Source: Hyposmocoma kahamanoa (lineage: Eukaryota; Arthropoda; Insecta; Lepidoptera; Cosmopterigidae). Taken from it: 64,000 bases of DNA. A model generated the notes under the pieces. It had not been told where the DNA came from. It did no database searches and worked only from the letters and a program-made list of their open reading frames with translations. The stretch is from positions 24,782,467-24,846,466 of the forward strand of contig NW_020654810.1 in the NCBI RefSeq assembly GCF_003589595.1, read 5' to 3'. The first letter of the stretch is position 1. Each line of letters opens with the position of its first letter. A program made the translations under genes and the position numbers. Below are positions 30,881 to 41,147 of this stretch, piece after piece.

Positions 30881-31080
30881 CGCACCCCTCATAGAAGAAT
30901 GGTATAAGTGGAGTTACGTCAAAAACATTTATTGCTCCATTAGATACAGAAAAATATAACCCACAACCTTTCCAATTCTTGTAACTCTATCTACAATATT
31001 AGTCGCTAGATCTAAATCTAATGGAGTAATAAACGTGTTTGACGTAACTCCACTTATGCCATTCTTCCATGAAGGGTGCG
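30881..31080. mobile_element. M4 inverted-repeat element, about 60-bp TIRs
   Basis: Exactly 200 bp: it begins CGCACCCCTCATAGAAGAAT and ends with the inverted ATTCTTCCATGAAGGGTGCG. The inverted repeats continue inward (AAGTGGAGTTACGTCAAA; TTGACGTAACTCCACTT) to CTCCATTAGA, about 60 bases at roughly 90% identity by eye. No clear target duplication. Confidence 0.85.
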
Positions 31081-31904
31081 AAACTATGAATCTGCCTGGA
31101 TAATTATCATATATATATTATCATTATAGTATATCACAGAAAATGAATGCCTTGACAATTCGAACCCTGATTAAAAGCAACGAAAATTCTCGAAATCGCA
31201 AACACAAAATAAAGTTACAATAACACGTGATACTGTTGCAATTTAAATGAGCTTATTATTATTTGCGGAAAACGGTTAATAAATGTAATTGAGAGCTCGG
31301 GGAGGTGTTAAAAGTTGCAAATGTTCGCGAAATTGATATAAAATGACAACAGTCCCGTGGGCAGGCGGTGCGCAGAAGTTCGTGGTATAATGGGAAACTT
31401 TAGAGCAGGAATTTATCTCTTTCTACCTTCTGTCATACTTATTCCTTTAAAAGAAATTACACAACACACAAGCCTATTCCGCTAATAACACTTATTAGGT
31501 TTTAGAGTGTGACTGTATTCATTAATACTAATATATTTTCTCTATAGGACCTCTTCTGAGTAGTAATGATAACTTGAAAATTTGAAAACCCTATACAAAC
31601 AATTTACTCTAAAAAGAGTCGCTGTTAAATTCTGACTAATTCTTCTTTTTTATCTATGTACCCTTTGCCAGTATGACCGGGCCCACGGGTCGTATTTCAG
31701 ACGTTTGACGAAATTTAAAGGTTTCTGGGTTTTATAAAATGATTTTAAAGTTAAAACAAAGGCATTCATTTTTGCTCATCGCTTTTAAGTATTTTGATAT
31801 AACAAAAAAAAAACAAAAGAGATTTTATTTCAAAACCTATCAAGACTATACCAGAGCCGTAGAACCACCAAATGCAGTAATTATTTCGAGTACAAGTAGT
31901 ATTC
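31081..31904. other. No feature recognised
   Basis: No gene or repeat recognised. Confidence 0.5.
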
Positions 31905-32117
31905 GTAGCAGTAGAGCTACTTGTGGAAGAGTTCATCCAGGGTAGTACTGCCACCTTAGCTATTTCTGTCGCCAAGCAGTAATGTCAGCATTACTGTGTT
32001 CCGATTTTGAAGGGTAAGGGTGCTGTGGAAATTACAGGCACGTGGGACTTGTCAGCATATGTCTCAGGGTGACGGGCGCAGTGGCAGTACCTCTCAGATC
32101 TTTATGATTTAAAGCCG
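31905..32117 (+). repeat. R1 repeat, 3'-truncated, with intact internal hairpin
   Basis: GTAGCAGTAGAGCTACTTGT, GTTCATCCAGGGTAGTACTG, the hairpin CAGTAATG-TCAG-CATTACTG (31977-31996), GTGCTGTGGAAATTACAGGC, TCTCAGGGTGACGGGCGCAG. It stops after TTTAAAGC. Confidence 0.9.
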
Positions 32118-32621
32118 AACAGTTACCATGCAAAATAAACTATGAACGAATTCGATGGACCGATGAAGCCTTATCCAGCAACATATCTGAAAAGCAGTCG
32201 AAACTAGCATTTTCTTTTGAAAGCGCAAAAAGATTTAATTTTCTAAACGGATAAAGTCGCTGTAACACCTTAAGGCAGCTTATTAGAGGCTATCGCGATA
32301 AAACGTTTGTCGAGGAAGTATCAGTAAAGAAATATAGGTATCGTGCCGTTCGAACACTGCCTTCTACCCAGTCAATATCCTAGGTTATTGTTAGTTTCCT
32401 CTCGGGTTAGTTGCTGTTTTTTTTGCAAAAAAGGTAAATGTTTAGACCACGGTCTTTTAAGGTGAGTCACCGGAGGCAGAAGTGGGAACTATAGTTTTGT
32501 TCGATCAAATGATTTAAGTATTTACTATTATTGTACCAGTATTACAAAAAAAAAACGATACACATAAGAATATTGTCTAGAGAATGTGCTAATTTGTTAC
32601 ACGATAGGTTGTCGTTTGCAA

Positions 32622-32773
32622 TTGCAAAGATCTAAGATGCACCTCCACTGCGCCCGTCACCCTTTTTTACGAGGGGAAATCTATAGATACCCCTGAGCCC
32701 AGGAAGACTCAGGGGAGCCGAGAGAGACTCAGGGGGCGCCCGTCACCCTGAGACATAAGTTGACGAGTCCCTA
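32622..32773 (-). repeat. R1 fragment split by a 72-bp insert
   Basis: CAAAGATCTAAGATGCACC, GCGCCCGTCACCCT (32650-32663), then an insert, then again GCGCCCGTCACCCT (32736-32749), GAGACATAAGTTGACGAGTC. The 14-bp duplication is an exact target-site duplication. Confidence 0.85.
32664..32735 (-). mobile_element. Short retroposed insert with A-tail and 14-bp TSD
   Basis: On the minus strand the insert ends CCCTCGTAAAAA, an A-tail. It carries CCTGAGTC / GACTCAGG words (TCCCCTGAGTCTTCCTGGGC, TCAGGGGTATCTATAGATTT) able to fold. Exact 14-bp flanking duplications plus an A-tail indicate target-primed reverse transcription of a short RNA or a very 5'-truncated LINE. Source not recognised. Confidence 0.7.
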
Positions 32774-32950
32774 CTAAAGTTTGATTTTGAACTGAGGCCC
32801 TATTAGTTATTAAAATAACATTTATCTCAAAATTTGCAAATTACTTAGCGACTTAGCGATACGCCGCGTCGCCCGCTGCCCCATCAGTCCAAATCGGGCG
32901 CTTGTCGACGTCGGATCAATGTCAAATTTTCTTCGCCTATTCTCATTTTT

Positions 32951-33198
32951 AACCGACTTCAAAAAAAGGAGGAGGTTCTCAATTCGACTGTTTTTTTTTA
33001 TTTATGTTACGCGATAACTCCGCCATTCGTGCACCGATTTTGATAATTCTTTTTTTTGTTCGAAAGAGGGTATCTCCATAGTGGTCCCATTTAATTTTAA
33101 AGGAAAACATCTACGGGTTTACGTACTTTCTGATAACCGATTACAATAAAACTTGGCAAATAGATGTAATTCCACTTACTTTTGAGGTCGGTTTTTTT
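32951..33198 (+). repeat. G1 repeat, complete with inverted ends
   Basis: AACCGACTTCAAAAAAAGGA, GGAGGTTCTCAATTCGACTG, ACGCGATAACTCCGCC, GAAAGAGGGTATCTCC, TGGTCCCATTTAATTTTAAA, TTTCTGATAACCGATTACAA, ending ACTTTTGAGGTCGGTTTTTT. 248 bp with a short internal deletion. Confidence 0.88.
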
Positions 33199-33204
33199 AG
33201 TACT

Positions 33205-34187
33205 CTGTACTGAGATTATATTCATATTAATTTACAGACGTGAGAGGCGCCTTCCCACACCTCACCTCCTAAAATCTAGGCTTGCGTCCAAATACCTCGC
33301 CTTAAGGGTCGATACAACAGTGAAAGTATTGATTCAATCACTTTACACAATACCAATGGTTTTTTTTTTATATCTAGTGAACTAAATAGGATACGTATAG
33401 TATACGATATACATTTTTGAAATGGCTTCAATTTGTACCATATTAGTACGGGAAAAAAACCTTCGACCTCCCAAATGATAAGCAACCATTCTCCTATTAG
33501 GTTACCGCCGGTAATAAAGTCTCACAATCGTGAAGTAAATAAAGACATCAATAGCGTGTTCTTAAAGTCGCGGTGTCGCGTTACAAAGTATTTTAAGCCC
33601 TTTTTTATGCGTCAAAAGCTATGAAATCACTTAACATTGTCTAAGTAATTTCTATGTAGATGCAGCGAGGGTGAATAACGATGTTTTGATAGTATGTCTG
33701 AATCTGACGCTAGGCAAAAGTTCTTAACATTACATTGTAGAGAATATTACTACTCTTCAAGTGAATGAAGTCGTGATTTTTACGCGAACAACGGTAGTTT
33801 TCATTAAATTCGTGATTTTGTCCTGTAAAAATATTTATAATTGAAAACAGAATTTTTTTTCGGATCAAAATTGCTTGGTTTTTTTTCCAACTACGTAATG
33901 ATGGCAAATAAGATATTACTAAGGGTCTATTAGAAGCCGAGTTTTAGTATTTTTTACCGTCCGTTATATCATATTTGCGACGAAATAAATACATTAAAAA
34001 TATGATTCACAACACAACATTTTTGGCAAACGGCGAGTTTTCTTTTTTTTTAATTATTCCATAGATAATACAACTCGAACTAAGATGTTGTAAAAATGAA
34101 ACACGCATACAGCCATGATAGATTGTAAAAATAATTGCCTAAATCTTTAAATAGATATAATTAAAATCAAATAGAAGTAATTTTTTT
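33205..34187. other. No feature recognised
   Basis: Short frames on both strands have no motif. AT-rich. Confidence 0.5.
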
Positions 34188-34351
34188 TAACACACACACG
34201 CAACATAGCCAGGGAAACCCTGTGCAAATTAACACCCAAACTCACGAGATAAATAAATGTAGGCCATACAAATATTTCTCCTGGCCCGGGAATCGAACCT
34301 GGGACCTCTGCGTGGCAGTCCGGCATGGTAACCGTTCGGCTACGAAGGCAG
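34188..34351 (-). mobile_element. SINE-B (reverse), well preserved head
   Basis: ACCCAAACTCACGAGATAAA, CTCCTGGCCCGGGAATCGAA, CCTGGGACCTCTGCGTGGCA, GGCATGGTAACCGTTCGGCT. The head retains both boxes. It also carries a mild deletion in the body. Confidence 0.88.
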
Positions 34352-35479
34352 TTAAATAATAATATTAATAATAAGAATTTAAGTAGTATGTGGCTTCATT
34401 GCAATTAAATTTCTGTTTAAATAACATTTTAAACTAATGTTTTGATTTCGAACTTAAGTAACCTCCTTGTTTGTACTTGAAGCTGACCTATGTGAGGAAG
34501 TATGTCGTGCCACAAAATAAAAAAAAACTCCTTACCAACCTTGACTGTAATGGAAAGAAAAAAGGCTCGTGTGTCTTGTTTGGGGCATTACAGTCAAGTT
34601 AGCAACCATGCAATTATACCATTTACAAGCAAGTGTGATGAAATCACCATTTCGGGCTTATATACTCCGTCAAACCATATTCGTTTTACTTTTGACACAG
34701 GCGTGCCTACGAAGTTCTTTTTTCTTTTTTTCTTCTTTCCATAAAGGAAAAGGCAAATGTTTTACACCATACAGCCAAGTCTTGGTACATTATTCTTTTT
34801 TGGTACATGAAGTTGAATTATGTTTCTGTAAATATGGCCGCCACAAAGAGGATAGGCAATTTGAGGCGGCGTGCTTGGATTAACTCGGGATTCCTTAGAA
34901 CGGGCCGATACGGGTATTTTAGTTCGAGATTCGTATAATTTCGCGTTTTAATCTTCGATTAAGGCACAATAGCACTATCCTATTCCACTTTAAACTAGAT
35001 TTCACAAAATAATTGGAAGTCAAAATAAAAACGACACTTTTCCCTCCAAAACGTCCAGAGCGAATCCCCTACGAATTTCATAATTATTGACAGGCAACCA
35101 TAGACAGAATGCAATATTACGTGGATTATTTTTTTTCTTTACTACATTTTGGTATTTGTCTAATCAATTATAATGAAATAAAATAAAAAATAATTATAAA
35201 CAATTATAATAAATTCGTATTGTTTATTATAATTAATCATTGGATTCTTCTTCATATTAACGGGAATCATCACTTGAACCCTAATTACATTAATTATTAA
35301 TTCTTGAGTACACAAATTGTCAAACGCAACATCACTATGCCAATTAGACTCTATCTTCTTTTTTGAACCCGCTCAAATTCACTATTAAAACGAGGTAGTA
35401 CCGACTCTTAAATCATAAAAGTGCTGTCTTTGTCCTAAACCCGCACTCTCATCACGACCGAGAGCGATTATATTTTTTA
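34352..35479. other. No gene; one hairpin
   Basis: CTTGACTGTAATG near 34540 and CATTACAGTCAAG near 34586 form a 13-bp inverted pair. The overlapping open frames (80 and 104 codons) lack motifs. Confidence 0.5.
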
Positions 35480-36125
35480 ACCGAAGGTGGAGGTTCTCCA
35501 TTCGTCTGTAAATTTTTTTTGTATGTATGTTACGCGATAATTTCGCCAATTGTAAACTAATTTGATGATTCTTTTTTTGTTAGAAAGAGGGTGCGTCAGC
35601 AGTGGTCCCACTTAGAATAATAACGCATAGAATGATAGTTTCATATCAAACGAACTGTCACAAGTGAGGCATCAATCAAATTCATGTAGGCTAGTTTTAG
35701 TCGTACGTTAATTTTCGGTTTTAGTGAATATTTATATAAAAATACAAGTTGAAACGCGTTACTTCCTTGTGGAACGTGATGTTAGTATCTATTTTATGTT
35801 TGTCTGACGTATTTTTACACTCATTTACCGCACATTTCGTCATTTTTAGCTAAAATTCTTGATCTGTTCGTGGTGCAAGTTGACCTTGAGCACTGAAGGC
35901 CCGCCCGCTTGTGTAGGCCCTTTTGGCGCGCTTCAATTTGCCTCACTTTTGGACTAGGTTTCTATGCGTTATTATTCTAAGTGGTCCCATTTAAATTTGA
36001 AGAAAATATTCCACCTCTAAGGGTGGCAAACTAAGGGATGAATCCGGATTTGCGCACTTTCCGGTACCCGATTTCAAAAAAACCAGACAAATACTTTTAG
36101 GTCAGTTTTTTAGTACTCTGAGCTG
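35480..36125 (+). repeat. G1 repeat interrupted by M2
   Basis: Left part: TTAACCGAAGGTGGAGGTTC, TCCATTCGTCTG, ACGCGATAATTTCGCC, GAAAGAGGGTGCGTCAGCAG. M2 is inserted in the TGGTCCCA word. The right part resumes TGGTCCCATTTAAATTTGAA, CACCTCTAAGGGTGGC, GCGCACTTTCCGGTACCCG, ending TTTTAGGTCAGTTTTTTAGT. Confidence 0.88.
35612..35981 (+). mobile_element. M2 inverted-repeat element (copy 1)
   Basis: Ends CTTAGAATAATAACGCATAG and the inverted CTATGCGTTATTATTCTAAG, flanked by exact 8-bp duplications TGGTCCCA (35604-35611 and 35982-35989). The host is a G1 copy, whose uninterrupted relatives confirm the site. 370 bp, non-coding. A GC-rich stretch (AAGGCCCGCCCGCTTGTGTA) lies near the right end. Confidence 0.95.
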
Positions 36126-36639
36126 AGATTATTTCTAAAGTGATTCATTCAACACTTTCACTATTATACTGAATCAATCAAAGCCATTTGAGGTAGTGTG
36201 GGTGTGGTTAGTGTTTGGGCCACAAAACTATAGTTTATGCCATCAACCACGTAAGAAGAAGAAATTACTAAACGAAAATCACTTATTTTGTATCATATCT
36301 AAGGTCTGTTTTTCAAAATCAATAAAAAATCTTTTAACGTCCTAGTGTCTTGAATAACAAGCACAAAGTTAGACAATTTTGGTCTAAACTTACGACTGTT
36401 TGAGCCTGTGTAATTTTGAAACTATATAATTTAACGGGAAACTGACTAACCACGACCTTCGATAGAAGTTTTGAGATCATGTTTACTGAATGTCATTGAA
36501 TTTGATTAGGTAATATCATATAAAATAGGATCAACTACGTTTGTTGCAAAGCGCGATTGCTGATCCTAAATTTTATTATTCTGACGACCTCGATGCGATG
36601 GTCCAATGGTTTGCCCTATGTCGCTAGATAAGATGATGA
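36126..36639. other. No gene; short shared repeat at the left
   Basis: 36150-36205 (CAACACTTTCACTATTATAC, GAATCAATCAAAGCCATTTG) matches 63739-63785. The rest is unremarkable. Confidence 0.5.
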
Positions 36640-36905
36640 TGAAGAGATTGGTCCGGGATTGTAGGGTACGGCGGGCGTCCGAGCCAAGCCCTCCGCCAGT
36701 GATACGCCTTCACGGGCGTCTCTGGCAGACCCAGACTTGGGTATAGACCCGCCGGGGTTTGTGGTTAGCTGTAGAGATGGACTCGTTCACCTGCCCCGGT
36801 ACCATACGGCTGGGGCGTTCATCCCGCGTGCAGCTATCTCGTTTTAGTAGCGGTCGAGATGAGGGCCAAAGGCGAGAGACGCCCGGGACACGGCCCTTTA
36901 GGTCG
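36640..36905. other. GC-rich island, probably an old repeat
   Basis: GTACGGCGGGCGTCCGAGCC, AAGCCCTCCGCCAGTGATAC, GGGTATAGACCCGCCGGGG, GACGCCCGGGACACGGCCC. Strong composition contrast with its neighbours. No open frame over 60 codons. It may be part of a non-LTR element, but I cannot assign it. Confidence 0.4.
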
Positions 36906-36989
36906 GAGTAATAATAACTAAGATGAATCTTTTAGGTCATGAGAGAGGGCAGATTCTAAAATAGTTATCCGAAATAACCGATATAAAAA

Positions 36990-37022
36990 TAATAATAATA
37001 ATAATGAAAATAAAAATAAAAT
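36990..37022. repeat. AT-rich microsatellite (AAT)n/(AAAAT)n
   Basis: Runs of AATAATAATAATAATAATG then AAAATAAAAATAAAA. Confidence 0.85.
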
Positions 37023-37500
37023 TATTCCATAGATTTTTTCTGTAGACAACGCAAAGACTGCAGTTCATCCATAATGAAATTTTGTTCACGCGGTTAAAAA
37101 ACCTATAAATAGTTATAAAACTTTAAACGCATAAAAATCCGAACTAATTTCACCATAACCAATGTTTGCACCATAACCAATGTTTGTATGTGATAAATTT
37201 TCCATCACTTACAAGTGCAATAAAGAATAGCTTTAAAGTTCAATGAAACTGCGGACATAAAGCTCGCACGGTGATATTATCCACATCAAATCGTAAATAT
37301 TGATTCGTTTTATAAGCAATATAAGAACCTTGGGTCTTATTTGTGTACAGGACCACCTCGTAATCGTTACAACCGGGTAAGGCACTTCTGTTATCCGGGT
37401 AGCAAAGGCCGCGTCTGGATAATTCATAATCGTAACCTAAAATTACACCATGGAGACAGCTGTAAGCGTTTTTGCCTTTGTGCAACTCAGCTCACCAAAA
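37023..37500. other. No feature recognised
   Basis: No supported gene. Two overlapping minus-strand frames (64 and 81 codons) lack motifs. Confidence 0.5.
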
Positions 37501-37654
37501 CCTGACGGGCACTGCCATGTGCCTGAAATTTCAACAGCACCCATACCCTTCAAATCCGGAACGCAGTAATGCTCATATACTGCTTGGCGCCAGAAGCAGT
37601 GGCAGTACTTCCCAGGATGAACTCTTTCACAAAGAGCTTTACTGTTACTTCATC
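37501..37654 (-). repeat. R1 repeat, 5' half
   Basis: GGGCACTGCCATGTGCCTGA, AACAGCACCCATACCCTTC, CGCAGTAATGCTCATATACT, AGTACTTCCCAGGATGAAC, AAAGAGCTTTACTGTTAC. Confidence 0.88.
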
Positions 37655-37779
37655 GCAAACGAGAGCTGTTGACACTAATCATTCCCAAGTGTAAGAGTTT
37701 ATTTAACAAATGATTATTGAAGACCAAATAGATTGAAATAGAATACTTAAGGGAAAAACCGAGAACAACACACATAGAG

Positions 37780-38015
37780 AATATTCTGGATCGCACATCC
37801 AGACGTACGACAGAATATCATCCGTACTTGATCGATATTCCCTTCAGATGCACTAAGAGCTTTTCGTCATCTTTTATTATGCGCACAACCCAGGAATGGA
37901 ATTCTCTGGCTGCGACTGTATTTCCGAGCACATATAACCTGATTATCTTTAAGATGCGACTGAATAGGCTTCTGGACGAGTTCGTTCCATCGTAGATTCT
38001 ATCCTTGCTCCAGGC
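37780..38015 (+). pseudogene. LINE-C 3' coding end, diverged
   Basis: Plus frame: ILDRTSRRTTEYHPYLIDIP, SFSSSFIMRTTQEWNSLAAT, VFPSTYNLIIFKMRLNRLL and a stop. The order R-T-x-E-WNSL-A-x-VFP-x-x-Y-N-x-x-x-FK is that of the LINE-C C-terminus. Confidence 0.8.
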
Positions 38016-38127
38016 TAAGAAGTGGTCAAGAGTAAGTCCATTTACTTAAATAAAGGAGAATGTCAAAGTGACCAGCTACGAAGCGGTCAAGGAGCTGGCC
38101 TCGGATTGTGAGGAATGGAGGAGATCC

Positions 38128-38396
38128 GTAGCAATAGGGCTCCTTGTGATAGAGTTCAGCCAGGGAAGTGCCTTACCTATTTCTGCCGCCAAGCAGTGAT
38201 GTCTGCAAAGAGAATGAAAGGCGCTGGTGGAATTGAAAAATGAGACTGTCGACTTATGTCTCAGGGTGACGGGCGCAGTAGCAGTGCCCATCACATCTGT
38301 ACGTTTTATAGCTCTGAGTAGCACTGCAACTGTTATGGGTAGGCGTGTCGCTTACCACCAGGCGTACGACTTGTTCGTCTCGCCGCTTAAAAAAAG
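38128..38396 (+). repeat. R1 repeat, near full length
   Basis: GTAGCAATAGGGCTCCTTGT, AGTGCCTTACCTATTTCTGC, GACTTATGTCTCAGGGTGAC, GGGCGCAGTAGCAGTGCCC, GTTATGGGTAGGCGTGTCGC, GTACGACTTGTTCGTCTCG. Confidence 0.9.
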
Positions 38397-38768
38397 GCTA
38401 CACCGATCAAAGCCTTGGTCTTAAATAGGATGATGATACCAAAGATGGTTATTTCGAGTTTCTTAAATCTGAAGGACCATATTCTGGACATCATAACTTT
38501 AGTTCTACATCTTACGTAAATAAGAAATCAAATTTTCATTTTTCCGTGCATATACATATATTGAGTTCACCGTACCCCGGGGAACCCAAGTATTGTATAT
38601 GGATGAAAATATTTTCGTTTAGAAGCACAGAATAAGCGAGTTTAGCAGCTTGAATTTTACGTCGACTTTCTACGACACTTTGAAGAATATAAAATTTAAG
38701 AAGAAACGCGTCTACGTAAAGTTGTGGGATTATGAGGTTTAAAAGTAATAGTGACCCATCATTATTTC
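38397..38768. other. No feature recognised
   Basis: No supported gene or repeat. Confidence 0.5.
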
Positions 38769-38809
38769 AGTCGAATGACGTCATACATAAGCGTAAACGT
38801 CATTCGACT
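38769..38809. repeat. 13-bp perfect inverted repeat, 41 bp overall
   Basis: AGTCGAATGACGT, a 15-base spacer, then ACGTCATTCGACT. It could be a tiny terminal-repeat remnant or a structured site. Confidence 0.75.
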
Positions 38810-38829
38810 AATAAAAACATAAACTTTAG

Positions 38830-39590
38830 CGTCCCCCAAAGAACGCCACTATGACTTGTCTTGTACTAGTTCCTTCCAGCGCTTTCCCGTAATCTTCATC
38901 AGGCCATTAATCCACCTTCCATCTTCCGATGCGTGATTGCCACTCGACAACTCTTGGGCCCCATCAGCCATCTGTTCTGGGAGCAATGTCACTTCAGTTT
39001 TGCAAGTCTTTGGACTGCGTCGGTTAATCTGAGCTTTTGCGGATGTCCTCATTTCTGATTCGATCTCATGTGTGCTAAATATTCATTAGCGTCACCTAGC
39101 ATCAGCATATACTGAGGGAAAAGTGTCGCTTAACGTTGTCGTTCAGCCTACTCCCAACTTTTGTTAAACATTTGCATTTCAACTTATATTTGCGCAGATC
39201 TCTCCTATAAACGAAGATATGTGCTGGTCTGGGCGCCTCAGTTCTCCCTTTTGTACAATAGTACAATCAAAGCCCTCAGAGGTTAACTGCAAAACATCAT
39301 TAAAAAAAACATTTGCATTATAGATTTGTACCGCAACATATCTAGCCTAATACAAATAAAAACGTTGCAATTTTTTTTGCGGATATTCTCACTATTGACT
39401 CGATCTCGCAGTAAAACTCCGAGCACAGCTCTTTCCACTGCATTTTGGGTGACCTTGAGCTTTAATATGATGCCCATAGAGACTGTAAGTCATCACTGGC
39501 AACACACACTGGTCGAAGACTTTTGCCTGCTGCCTACTTTTGCCTTTGTTTTGATTGAATATCATGATGTAAATTCCCATGATATTCAGA
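38830..39590 (-). pseudogene. LINE-R (RTE-like) C-terminal remnant
   Basis: On the minus strand, from high to low coordinates: KVFDQCVLPVMTY, then a frameshift, LKVTQNAVERAVLGVLLRDR and NSENIRKK. After an interrupting 300-bp segment come MRTSAKAQINRRSPK and GLMKITGKRWKELVQDKS. In RTE-like LINEs these blocks follow one another after the reverse transcriptase (family knowledge). Frameshifts and the interruption at 39069-39372 make it dead. Confidence 0.85.
39069..39372. other. Segment interrupting the RTE-like remnant
   Basis: Foreign sequence flanked by two diverged copies of about 32 bases (TTGCGGATGTCCTC... at 39037-39068 and TTGCGGATATTCTC... at 39378-39408). It contains T-runs (A-runs on the minus strand). 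It could be an insertion with a long target duplication or the junction of two LINE fragments. Confidence 0.5.
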
Positions 39591-39602
39591 TATTTTTTCT
39601 GG

Positions 39603-39685
39603 CAACAGACACGATTTGAGTCCAGTCGGATCTAAGGAATTTTTCTTTGTGTTCGTTCATTCTTTGTATCAATAATAATGAACAA
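39603..39685 (+). mobile_element. SINE-A head and tail, degraded
   Basis: GGCAACAGACACGATTTGAG, TCCAGTCGGATCTAAGGAAT, TTTTCTTTGTGTTCGTTCAT, CTTTGTATCAATAATAATG. Confidence 0.7.
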
Positions 39686-40430
39686 ATGTCAAAGAGTAAC
39701 CCCCAGAGCTTTTTATCGTTTCTTCTCCGGGACATCTATCTTACGAACATGTAGTTTAATCAATGTTCGATCATTTTGAGAGTATTTTACTTAACTATGA
39801 AGTAACGATCACGTGTCATATTTCCTTAAAAAGAAATATACACCCTGTTCGATTCCCAGTATGACTAATTTGAAAAACGCAATTTTCCTTTTTGGCAGCG
39901 GTCAGGGTGTTCTGAGTGTTCTAATCAGTGTAGATCTTCAATTTTATTATATATTTTTTCTAAATTTCAATCTTATCAACCAAAGCCAGTTGTGGTTGTA
40001 TCTGCACATGATTGCGTTATTTGTGCAATTAGATGAGTGTCTGTGTGTGATGGATGTTTGAAGTTTTGTGAGAGGATGGATGTGCGACCATCATCTGTGA
40101 TTTACTATTTATATTATCTAGCTATTGAATTTCACAGTGCCTTGGTAATTTACTGTAATACGTGGCCAGCAGTGGAACGTTTTAATGGGTCGACGATAAT
40201 GGTCAAAACAAAAACAATAGTTTTAATGAAAACATACAAAACAGACATACAGTATAGATAAAACAAACTATTTGTTATTCATAAATAACTAAGGGTAAAC
40301 AGAGCCCAAAACTAAATGTCATTATGGTTCGTAAGTACGGAGTCTAGTCAAGCGGTCCCCAAACTGTTTCCACTACAGACCTCAATAAACCCGCTAGTGT
40401 ACGACATTTTTTCATAACTTGCTGAATTGT
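39686..40430. other. No feature recognised
   Basis: Plus-strand frames at 39813 and 40037 lack motifs. CAAGCGGTCCCCAAACTG at 40359 resembles a hAT terminus, but no partner end is seen. Confidence 0.45.
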
Positions 40431-40433
40431 TCC

Positions 40434-40565
40434 CTGAACGCTATAACTTGGATCTTTTTAAGGCGACGTTGAATATGTGTTACACATATACATGTGCAAG
40501 TCCTCTTCATCCTCGACCTCGTCGTCACTTTCCATCAGATAAAATGGAGATTAAATTGACACTAA
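40434..40565 (+). pseudogene. LINE-C extreme 3' end
   Basis: The frame reads ELFPERYNLDLFKATLNMCY and HPRPRRHFPSDKMEIKL, paralleling 25191-25435 (LFSERYNFDLFKARVN, HFPSREMEVK). Confidence 0.8.
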
Positions 40566-40673
40566 TTTTATAATTAAAACTAACACAGGTTACTTTAACA
40601 GATTTGAACGCGTATTTTTTTTTGTTCAGTAGCCCTATGTTAACAGTGACAGATCATGAGATGGCTTTGTTTA

Positions 40674-40935
40674 TAATACTAAGTGACGAGGCGAACAAGT
40701 CGTGCGCCTGGTTGTAAGCGACATGCCTATCCATAGCAGTTACAGTGCCACTCAGAGCTTTAAATGGCAAAGATCTTAGGGGCACTGCCACAGCGCCCGT
40801 CACACATAAGTCGACAAATCTCTTGTACCTATAATTTCACTAGCACCCTTACCCTTCCAAATCGGAATCGGGGCGGCAGATATAGATAAGGTGGCAGTAC
40901 TTCCCTGGACGAACTCTTCCACAAGGAGCTCTACT
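40674..40935 (-). repeat. R1 repeat, near full length
   Basis: AATACTAAGTGACGAGGCG, ATAGCAGTTACAGTGCCACT, CAGAGCTTTAAATGGCAAAG, CTATAATTTCACTAGCACCC, GGTGGCAGTACTTCCCTGGA, CACAAGGAGCTCTACTTATA. Confidence 0.92.
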
Positions 40936-41147
40936 TATACTAAAATAATAATATACTAAAATAAAATATCTGTCTACTTACGGAAACCGTTGTGATAATT
41001 ACTGAAAAAGTAAATTAAATTAATAGATTATTTCTATATAATGGATTGTACTCAGACGAGATGAATTATAGTCAAGATGTTAAACTGCCTACAGTTATAT
41101 TAAGTATCCTTAGATTGGACGATCTCTATATCCTACATATAAGATTG

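Noticed and set aside
40355..40400. hAT-like terminus CAAGCGGTCCCCAAACTG
   Set aside because: No matching opposite end or octamer duplication found nearby.
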